From: Burkholderiales bacterium
GTDB taxonomy: Bacteria > Pseudomonadota > Gammaproteobacteria > Burkholderiales > SG8-39
DNA length: 5,134 nt
Assembly: GCA_017880745.1 (NCBI GenBank)
Contig: JADGRR010000269.1
Location: forward strand, 1-5,134
Direction of reading: 5' to 3'
This document shows positions 1 to 5,134 of the stretch, one piece after another (position 1 is the stretch's first letter; every line of letters starts with the position of its first letter). Under the pieces are notes generated by a model that saw only the letters and a program-made list of their open reading frames with translations, was not told the origin of the DNA and did no database searches. The translations under genes and the position numbers were made by a program.

Positions 1-1866
1 GGCATTGACCTGGACCTGGCGCAGCCCGGCCTGGGTGATCTCGATCGGATCCTCCGCGGTCCAGATCTTGCGCTCGAAGGTATTGAGAAACGCGAGCAAT
101 GAGTGCAGCGTAGTGGTCTTCCCGGAGCCCGTGGGGCCGCAGACGAGGAACAGCCCGTGCGGTTTGGAAATAAGCCTCTTTATGGAATTCAGCGCCCCCA
201 TTTCCAGGCCCAGTTCATCCATGGGAACCGGTTTGGCTGCCGCAAGCACGCGCATAACGACGTCTTCCAGGCCGCCCGTCGTCGGCACAGTCGCGATCCG
301 CAGTTCCACCGGCGCCGGGCCGAAGCGGCTGAAGTCGATCTTGCCGTCCTGGGGTTTACGGCGCTCCGTGATGTCGAGTTGACTCATGATCTTTATTCTG
401 GATACGACCGCGTTGCGGAACTGGGCTGGCAGTTCGAGATAGTTCACCAGCGTTCCATCCTTGCGAAAGCGAACCCGCGTGGTCTTGGGCCCCAAATTCG
501 ATTCGATATGGATGTCGGACGCTTTTTGCTCGACCGCATCGAGAATTATCCTGTTGACCAGCCCCACCAGCGCGCTGTCGCTGCTGACCGCCTGCTGCTC
601 GGCGATATCCTGGTTGCCGCTCTCCGCCGCCAGCCGCGAGATCAATTCCTGCACTCCGGCTTCGGCGCGTCGCTGCGGCTCCGCCGCCTGGGGCGCCGCC
701 CTGCTGCTCTTTCTGCGGTCGACGATGTTGGGCGCTGCAGTAGCGGCATTCACGGCGGCGCCGTAATGACTCTTGAGCGAGCTGGCGATGTCCTCCGCGG
801 AGGCGGTCACGGGCAGAATCTTCATTCGGGTAATCGAGCGCAGCTCCTCCATTACCGCGTTGTCCATCGGATTCTGGATCGCCACGACCAGCGCGCCTTC
901 CGCTTCGCACAGCGGCACGACGCGGCGGCGGTGAGCGACGGCCGCCGGAATCTTGGCGAGTACGTCGAGGGGGATCTTGACCTTGAGGTTGACCATGGGG
1001 ATGCCCAGCTTGTTCGCCATCGCCCCGTTGATCGCCTGCTCATCCACGATGCCCATTTTCTTTTGCAGGATCTGCCCGAGCGGCATCGTGTGATCCCTGG
1101 CATCGCTCCCCAGTGCCAGGTCCAGTTCCGGCCTGGTAATGAAGCCGAGTTCCAGCAGCGCCTCGCCCAGCCTCTGCTGGGGGTGATCGCGCTTGAGTTC
1201 CAGCGCCGCGGCAAGCTGGTCCGGCGAAACCAATCCGTTCGCCGTGAGGTAGTCGCCGAGCTTTTGCGTGCGCATCATCGCCTGCAGGTTCAGCGCGGCC
1301 TTAACCGCTTCGGGCGAAACGGCTTTCTGATCGATCAGTACCTGCCCGATGGGCGCATCGATGCTGCAGGATTTTATCGCCTGCGCCGGCAGGAAGCAGC
1401 GGGCGACATCGCCCTTTGCATCCGGAAAGAACAGGAACAGACCGCAAAGCGCACTGACGTAGCCCAGGGTCACACCCATGAATTTCTCGCCGCCCACCAA
1501 TTCCGTCCGAAACGAGTAGCGCTCCGAGCGCCGGAGCCCTTCGGTTTCAACTTCGGTCGCGCTGGCCGGCAGCGTTTCGCGTCTCAGCTCGAAGGGTTGC
1601 GGCAACTGCAGTTTCAGCAGAACGGAAAACGGGACACTGACGGCTTCACTTCCCCCGTTCGGCTGAAACGTGAGCAGCGCCGCATCCGCCAGGAAGCTTT
1701 GCAGCCGGCCGCTTGCCGATGTGCCGTCCCTGAACACCAGCACGCAATCGGCCCAGCCGGTGCGGTCTTTTTCGCGCACGAACTCGAAATACGGCGGGGC
1801 GGGCCACGCGAACTCCTTTGCGGTCGCTTCGCCCCCCGCGGCGCCCCGGTGTGATGGCGTGGTCAT
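1..1866 (-). CDS. GspE/PulE/PilB-family secretion or type IV pilus assembly ATPase with long N-terminal regulatory region (3' end outside window)
   Basis: Hexameric cytoplasmic motor ATPase that powers type II secretion or type IV pilus/pseudopilus assembly; 622 codons are visible. The frame is open from the left edge up to a stop at 2041-2043. I chose the ATG at 1864-1866, the first ATG, with AGGG (1872-1875) five bases upstream. Layout: residues 1-22 low complexity; 26-165 a beta-rich region of two similar halves; 172-285 four MshEN-like repeats; 286-370 a GspE N-terminal-like domain; 371-420 a polar Ala/Arg/Gln linker; then the motor. Motor motifs: ASDIHIE (449-455), SRIKIMSQLDITER (489-502), Walker A GPTGSGKT (577-584) and the Asp box TAEDPIE (603-609). 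Walker B, the His box and any zinc tetracysteine loop lie beyond the edge, so GspE cannot be told from PilB. No other secretion or pilus gene is in the window. Family assignment is very secure; the exact system is not. Confidence 0.95.
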   Translation of the reverse strand, partial: MTTPSHRGAAGGEATAKEFAWPAPPYFEFVREKDRTGWADCVLVFRDGTSASGRLQSFLADAALLTFQPNGGSEAVSVPFSVLLKLQLPQPFELRRETLPASATEVETEGLRRSERYSFRTELVGGEKFMGVTLGYVSALCGLFLFFPDAKGDVARCFLPAQAIKSCSIDAPIGQVLIDQKAVSPEAVKAALNLQAMMRTQKLGDYLTANGLVSPDQLAAALELKRDHPQQRLGEALLELGFITRPELDLALGSDARDHTMPLGQILQKKMGIVDEQAINGAMANKLGIPMVNLKVKIPLDVLAKIPAAVAHRRRVVPLCEAEGALVVAIQNPMDNAVMEELRSITRMKILPVTASAEDIASSLKSHYGAAVNAATAAPNIVDRRKSSRAAPQAAEPQRRAEAGVQELISRLAAESGNQDIAEQQAVSSDSALVGLVNRIILDAVEQKASDIHIESNLGPKTTRVRFRKDGTLVNYLELPAQFRNAVVSRIKIMSQLDITERRKPQDGKIDFSRFGPAPVELRIATVPTTGGLEDVVMRVLAAAKPVPMDELGLEMGALNSIKRLISKPHGLFLVCGPTGSGKTTTLHSLLAFLNTFERKIWTAEDPIEITQAGLRQVQVNA

Positions 1867-2407
1867 TCCAACCCTGTCTCGCGCAGGCGGTGACGGCGGG
1901 CGATTCCTTGCCCGCGACCGCAGACCGCGGACCGCCGTAGTCCGGCAGGCGCTCCGAATTGAGGCAATTGGCAGCGCATCGCTTGTTCTTCGTCGAGTTC
2001 CGTTTCGGTCGGCCTGATGAACGCTACCGGCGAACAAACATCAGGGCTTGGACCTAAGGATACTTCGGGTTGGTGATCAAAGCAAAGCAGGGGGTCAGAC
2101 ACTTTGAACAATCTTGGCTTATGCGCCAGCTCGCAGTGTTTCGGGTTGACAAGGATCACGACAAATGGAGATTCGCCGCCAAAGCGCACGAGATGTTTAG
2201 GCGATGCAGACAATACCACACCTGTCCGGGCAGCGTGCAGCCACGATGGTGTACGAGCGGCAGAGACGGGGTGCTTCTGCGCGGTTTGCGTCGTCGCGCG
2301 CGGGGCGGCCCGGCCGCAGATTTCGATGCCCCTACTTTAGACCGGCGGCTCTCTCTTTCGCTGCGGGCATTCTCGTACCATCATCCTCTGCCGCCGCCGG
2401 ACCGAAG
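1867..2407. other. Intergenic region between livF and the GspE/PilB-type gene
   Basis: No convincing gene. The stretch around 2000-2220 is noticeably less GC-rich than the flanking genes, as expected for a regulatory region. Close behind the livF stop lie two GC-rich inverted repeats: CCGGCGGC (2342-2349) with GCCGCCGG (2393-2400), 43-base loop, and the near-perfect palindrome GCGGCCCGGCCGC (2305-2317). Neither is followed by a T-run on the minus strand, so I do not call a Rho-independent terminator. The best minus-strand promoter guess for the ATPase gene is TTGCTT (2080-2085), 17 bases, TATCCT (2057-2062), matching 3/6 and 4/6 of the sigma-70 consensus. That is too weak to list separately. 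It would leave a leader of about 180 bases. Nothing resembling a tRNA, CRISPR or insertion sequence end was seen. Confidence 0.7.
1916..1936. repeat. Three tandem copies of a 7-base unit GACCGCN
   Basis: On the plus strand GACCGCA, GACCGCG and GACCGCC follow one another directly, giving a period of 7 over 21 bases. The array ends about 50 bases upstream of the ATPase start codon (1866) and would lie in its untranslated leader. The frame upstream of that ATG stays open through the repeat, so a change of one copy could also alter any alternative upstream start. Three copies in GC-rich DNA may be chance; no function is assigned. Confidence 0.5.
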
Positions 2408-3130
2408 CTACGCGACCTCGTCCCACTTTTCGGCGCTGGCGCCCGCGAGCGCCCGAACGCGCTCCTCGTCCCGGGCGAACTCGGCAGCCGGTCCCTCGTA
2501 GACGACCTTGCCGTCGTCCAGCACATAAGCGCGGTCGGCGATTTCCACCGCGGCGCGCACGTTTTGCTCGACCAGCAGCACCGACATGCCCTCCTTGCGC
2601 ATCGCGACGACGACGTTGAACACGTCCTGCACGATGATCGGCGCGAGGCCCTGGGAAGGCTCGTCGAGCAGCAGGAGCTTCGGATTGAGCAACAGCGCCC
2701 TGGCGATCGCGAGCATCTCCTGTTCGCCGCCGGAGAGCTGGCGGCCTTTGTTGGACTTGCGCTCCGCAAGGCGCGGAAACAGCGCGTAGATCCGCGGAAT
2801 CGTCCACGGACCCGGGCGCTCGAGCGGCACCTTGAGGTTCTCCTCGACGGTCAGATTGGCGAAGATGCGCCGTCCCTCCGGCACATAGCCCACGCCCAAG
2901 GCCGCGATGCGGTAAGGCGGCCAGGCGGTCGTGGCGTGACCGAAGATGCGCACCGCCCCTTCGCGCGCATGGGTGAGTCCCATCAGGCTTCTGAGCGTGG
3001 TGGTCTTGCCCGCGCCATTGCGCCCGAGCAGGGTGACGATCTCGCCCTCGCGCACCTCGAGTCCGACCCCGTGAAGGATGTGGCTCTTGCCGTAGAACGT
3101 GTGCAGGGCTTCCGCTTCGAGCGCCTTCAT
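2408..3130 (-). CDS. livF: Branched-chain amino acid ABC transporter ATP-binding protein LivF
   Basis: Second ATPase of the LivHMGF importer, on the cytoplasmic face with LivG; 240 residues, normal for LivF. Motifs: Walker A GRNGAGKTT (36-44), the LivF-type VPEG (83-86) in place of a Q-loop glutamine, canonical signature LSGGEQ (132-137), Walker B LLLLDEP (152-158) followed by SQGLAP. VEQN (187-190) puts Gln189 where most ABC ATPases have the switch histidine; both substitutions are usual in LivF. I chose the ATG at 3128-3130 because GGAGG (3138-3142) sits seven bases upstream and the protein then begins MKALEAEALHTFYGK, as in relatives. An in-frame ATG at 3158-3160 overlaps the livG stop as ATGA and would add ten residues (MSGNKIGGGS). 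It is the alternative start. Last gene of the visible operon; the C-terminus ends SAEKWDEVA. Confidence 0.95.
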   Translation of the reverse strand: MKALEAEALHTFYGKSHILHGVGLEVREGEIVTLLGRNGAGKTTTLRSLMGLTHAREGAVRIFGHATTAWPPYRIAALGVGYVPEGRRIFANLTVEENLKVPLERPGPWTIPRIYALFPRLAERKSNKGRQLSGGEQEMLAIARALLLNPKLLLLDEPSQGLAPIIVQDVFNVVVAMRKEGMSVLLVEQNVRAAVEIADRAYVLDDGKVVYEGPAAEFARDEERVRALAGASAEKWDEVA

Positions 3131-3137
3131 GCTGCCG

Positions 3138-3142
3138 CCTCC
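3138..3142 (-). promoter_or_regulatory. Ribosome binding site that favours the inner livF start
   Basis: On the minus strand GGAGG is followed by seven bases and then ATG (3130-3128), an ideal Shine-Dalgarno spacing. The competing ATG at 3160 has only the less regular GGAAGG about four bases before it. The inner start also matches the usual LivF N-terminus. Both may be used, because the outer ATG is coupled to the livG stop. Confidence 0.65.
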
Positions 3143-3156
3143 GATCTTATTCCCGC

Positions 3157-3906
3157 TCATGCCGCCTTCCCCAGGTATGCTGCCTGCACCAGTTCGTTCG
3201 CGCCGATTTCGTTGGGTGTGCCTTCGGCGAGCACCGAACCCTCGGCCAGCACCATGATGCGGTCGGCAAGATGGAAAATGACACGCATGTCGTGCTCGAT
3301 CAGCACGATGCTGAGCTCCTGTTCCTTATGCAAGCGGCGAATCAGGCGCGTGATGTCGTAGGTTTCCTGATCTCCCATGCCGGCGGTCGGTTCGTCGAGC
3401 AGCAGCAGGCGCGGCTTGAGCGCAAGCGACATCATGATTTCGGTCGCGCGCTGATCGCCGTGGGGCAACTCACCCACCAGCCGGTCCGCTTTGTCGGTGA
3501 GGCCGCCCATTTCCATGAGATCGATCACCCTGGCGCGCATCTCGCCCGCGGTATCGCGCGACTGCCAAGGACTGAGCCTGTGTCCTGCCGCGACCTCGAC
3601 CGGGATGCGCAGGTTCTCGCGCACGCTTAGCTCCGGGAAAATCTGGGTGATCTGGAAGGTGCGCGCCATACCCAAGGCGACGCGCTGGTGCGGGGGCAGC
3701 GCCGTGATGTCCCGGTCATCGAACAGGATCGCGCCCGCGGTCGGAGGAAAAAAACCGCTGATCAGGTTGAAGAACGTGGTCTTGCCGGCGCCGTTCGGCC
3801 CGATTACCGCGCGCAGTTCGCCCGGCTCGACCGTGAGCGAGACCCCGTTGACGGCGACCAGGCTGCCGAAATGGCGGGAGACGTTCTGCACTTTGAGCAG
3901 GCTCAT
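3157..3906 (-). CDS. livG: Branched-chain amino acid ABC transporter ATP-binding protein LivG
   Basis: First ATPase of the LivHMGF importer; 249 residues, close to the usual ~255. Motifs in order: Walker A GPNGAGKTT (36-44), Q-loop ARTFQITQIFPELSVRENL (81-99), signature region LPHGDQ (147-152), Walker B LLLLDEP (167-173) followed by TAGM, and H-loop IEHDM with His205. The signature departs from LSGGQ, as in some LivG relatives, whereas the switch histidine is kept. The C-terminus ends AAYLGKAA, typical of LivG. The start is the ATG at 3904-3906, which overlaps the livM stop as ATGA, with AAGGTGG just upstream (3911-3917). The reading frame stays open far upstream to 4425, but that extension lies inside livM in another frame and is arginine-rich nonsense, so I rejected it. 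The substrate (Leu/Ile/Val or another amide or amino acid) cannot be read from the ATPase. Confidence 0.96.
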   Translation of the reverse strand: MSLLKVQNVSRHFGSLVAVNGVSLTVEPGELRAVIGPNGAGKTTFFNLISGFFPPTAGAILFDDRDITALPPHQRVALGMARTFQITQIFPELSVRENLRIPVEVAAGHRLSPWQSRDTAGEMRARVIDLMEMGGLTDKADRLVGELPHGDQRATEIMMSLALKPRLLLLDEPTAGMGDQETYDITRLIRRLHKEQELSIVLIEHDMRVIFHLADRIMVLAEGSVLAEGTPNEIGANELVQAAYLGKAA

Positions 3907-4853
3907 CGCGCCACCTTTCTCTTGATCATGCCGAGCACGCCGCGCGGGAAGAACAGCACCACGAGCACGAAGAAAAGCCCGATAAAGGACATCCAGTTCT
4001 CCGTCTGGCTGGAGACGTAGTCCTGCAGCACGACGAAAATCGCAGCGCCGACCAACGGCCCCCAGAACGAGCGCATGCCGCCGAGCACCGCCATGATCAC
4101 GAAGTTGCCGGATTGAGTCCAATAGAGCGAGCGCGGGTCGACGAAGTTGTTGAGCAGCGCGTAGAGCGTGCCGGCAAGACTGGCAAACATGCAGGAGATC
4201 ACGAACGCAAGCCAGATGTGCTGCTCGACCGGAATGCCGAGAAAGCGCGCGCGCTGCTCGTTCTCGCGGATCGCGATCAGCGTCCTGCCGAAGGGCGAGC
4301 GCAACAGCAGCGCCATGATGCCGACGGCGACGGCGAACACGGCGAGCACGAGGTAGTAGAACGCCTTGTCGTTGCCGATGATGTCGATGTTGGCGACCCC
4401 CAGATGAAGCACCTGCCGCGTCCATCCGGTCAAGCCGTCGTCGCCGCCGGTAACCGAATTCCAGCGGAAGGTGATGAAGTAGAACACCTGCGCAAAAGCG
4501 ATGGTCACCATGGCGAAGTAGACCCCGCGCAGCTTGACGATCAGGGTGCCGATGAGGGCGGCGGCGACGGTGCCCACGGCGACACCGACGATAATGCTCA
4601 GGGGGGTGCTTGGTACGAGGTATTTGATGGTCATGGCCGTGCCGTAGGCGCCGAGGCCGAAATAGGCCGCGTGGCCGAAGGAGAGCACGCCGGTGAAGCC
4701 GAGCAGGAAATTGAGCGCCATCGCCGCCAAGCCGAACACGACGACGCGGCTAGCGAGCTCCGTGTAGCCGCCGATTGCACCCATCCAGTAGGGCATGGTC
4801 AGCAGGATAAGCCAGATCAGCGCATTGGCGCTCTGCTTGTTCAGGCCGTTCAT
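3903..4853 (-). CDS. livM: Branched-chain amino acid ABC transporter permease LivM
   Basis: Inner-membrane permease that pairs with LivH; 316 residues, a normal LivM length without a long N-terminal extension. About nine hydrophobic segments are visible, roughly at residues 11-26, 35-56, 60-78, 84-106, 111-129, 165-184, 213-234, 250-278 and 288-308. Family hallmarks are GFTGVLSFGHAAYFGLGAY (52-70), the LRGVYFAMVTIAFAQ stretch (108-122), and the cytoplasmic coupling loop FGRTLIAIRENEQRARFLGI (188-207), which corresponds to the EAA-type loop contacting the ATPases. VLGGMRSFWGPLVGA (256-270) and the FFPRGVLGMI tail are also typical. The ATG at 4851-4853 overlaps the livH stop as ATGA. AAGGGAG (4860-4866) lies six bases upstream. 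Its own stop overlaps the livG start. Confidence 0.96.
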   Translation of the reverse strand: MNGLNKQSANALIWLILLTMPYWMGAIGGYTELASRVVVFGLAAMALNFLLGFTGVLSFGHAAYFGLGAYGTAMTIKYLVPSTPLSIIVGVAVGTVAAALIGTLIVKLRGVYFAMVTIAFAQVFYFITFRWNSVTGGDDGLTGWTRQVLHLGVANIDIIGNDKAFYYLVLAVFAVAVGIMALLLRSPFGRTLIAIRENEQRARFLGIPVEQHIWLAFVISCMFASLAGTLYALLNNFVDPRSLYWTQSGNFVIMAVLGGMRSFWGPLVGAAIFVVLQDYVSSQTENWMSFIGLFFVLVVLFFPRGVLGMIKRKVAR

Positions 4854-5134
4854 TGGGTTCTCCCTTCTTCGCCCAGGAGGCCACGCGGCCGTATCAGCAG
4901 GACAGCTCCCATCATTACGTAGATGACCGCCTCGGTCGCCGACGGAAAGAACACGGTGGTAATGCCCGAGGCGACGCCGATCAGCAGGCCGCCCAGCAGC
5001 GTGCCGGGCAGGCTGCCGAGCCCGCCCACAATGATGGCGACGAAGCTCGGCATGATCAGCGATGTGCCTATCGTCGGCTGCAGACCTAGCATTCCCGCCG
5101 CCAATACCCCCGCAAGGCCCGCGAGATAAATGCC
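4850..5134 (-). CDS. livH: Branched-chain amino acid ABC transporter permease LivH (C-terminal part; 5' end outside window)
   Basis: Only the last 94 codons are present; the gene enters from the right edge with the frame open to base 5134. The visible protein reads GIYLAGLAGVLAAGMLGLQP at its beginning and then carries three hydrophobic segments. The middle one holds FVAIIVGGLGSLPGTLLGG (31-49), the conserved LivH motif before the last membrane spans. The tail VLLIRPRGLLGEEGRTQ (78-94) is the usual positively charged cytoplasmic end of LivH. It forms the heteromeric channel with LivM. The stop TGA (4850-4852) shares ATGA with the livM start, so the two permeases are probably translationally coupled and made in equal amounts. 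ATG codons inside this stretch (for example 5104) are internal methionines, not the start. Confidence 0.94.
   Translation of the reverse strand, partial: GIYLAGLAGVLAAGMLGLQPTIGTSLIMPSFVAIIVGGLGSLPGTLLGGLLIGVASGITTVFFPSATEAVIYVMMGAVLLIRPRGLLGEEGRTQ

Noticed and set aside
356..1214. Minus-strand frames of 184 and 120 codons inside the ATPase gene
   Set aside because: They lie in other frames within a continuous 622-codon gene that shows family motifs throughout. I checked the main frame line by line and saw no frameshift or stop.
103..1854. 583-codon open frame on the plus strand opposite the ATPase gene
   Set aside because: Its translation is rich in Arg, His, Gln and Ala without any recognisable motif, while the minus strand encodes a clear GspE/PilB protein. 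Long antisense frames are expected in GC-rich genes.
1972..1990. Possible sigma-54 promoter (TTGGCAGCGCATCGCTT) on the plus strand
   Set aside because: The GG and GC elements are one base too close, and it points away from the ATPase gene towards no plus-strand gene.
2091..2100. GGGGTCAGAC, which resembles a dispersed GGGGTCAGACCCC-type motif I associate with some proteobacterial genomes
   Set aside because: Only one copy and no matching inverted half nearby, so no repeat element can be supported.
1863..2219. 118-codon minus-strand frame starting with GTG and ending in ATGA over the ATPase start
   Set aside because: No recognisable domain, low third-position GC compared with its neighbours and no good ribosome binding site. 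Most likely chance in the leader region.
2305..2400. Inverted repeats after livF as a Rho-independent terminator
   Set aside because: One has a 43-base loop and the other almost no loop, and neither is followed by a T-run on the minus strand.
2204..3361. 385-codon open frame on the plus strand opposite livF and the end of livG
   Set aside because: It is antisense to unmistakable ABC ATPase genes and has low-complexity Arg/Ala/His composition; a shadow.
4113..4922. 269-codon plus-strand frame opposite livM, rich in Asp, Glu, His and Gln
   Set aside because: It is the reverse complement of hydrophobic membrane-protein codons, which predictably gives a charged, polar sequence. No motif or family resemblance.

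Overview
The window comes from a GC-rich bacterium, most likely a betaproteobacterium (or a related gammaproteobacterium). The basis is the high-GC codon usage, the style of the Liv proteins and the architecture of the GspE/PilB-type ATPase. The taxonomic call is an inference, not proven by the sequence. All genes I accept lie on the minus strand, so transcription runs from position 5134 towards 1.

Right part (5134 to 2408): four consecutive genes of a branched-chain amino acid (HAAT-family) ABC importer in the order livH (only its last 94 codons), livM, livG, livF. LivH and LivM form the membrane channel and LivG and LivF are the two ATPases. Each stop codon overlaps an ATG in an ATGA tetranucleotide, which suggests a tightly coupled operon. 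At livG/livF, a stronger Shine-Dalgarno sequence points to a start 30 bases further in. The periplasmic binding protein is not in the window, so the substrate is assigned only by family.

Middle (2407 to 1867): about 540 bases without a convincing gene. Part of it is clearly less GC-rich than the flanks. It holds two GC-rich inverted repeats just after livF, neither followed by a T-run, and a 3 x 7-base tandem repeat about 50 bases before the next gene. I see no strong promoter or terminator.

Left part (1866 to 1, running off the left edge): the first 622 codons of a large secretion/pilus-assembly ATPase of the GspE/PulE/PilB family. It has the Walker A and Asp-box region but is cut before Walker B. 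Its N-terminal half is the most interesting part of the window. A ~150-residue beta-rich, apparently duplicated module is followed by four MshEN-like (cyclic di-GMP receptor type) helical repeats with an exact 30-residue period. The long uninterrupted frames on the plus strand opposite these genes are shadows.

The importer and the motor ATPase have no obvious functional link and are probably separate transcription units that happen to be neighbours. I do not see a complete new system. The candidates for novelty are the regulatory N-terminus of the ATPase and, more modestly, the unequal ATPase sites of LivFG.
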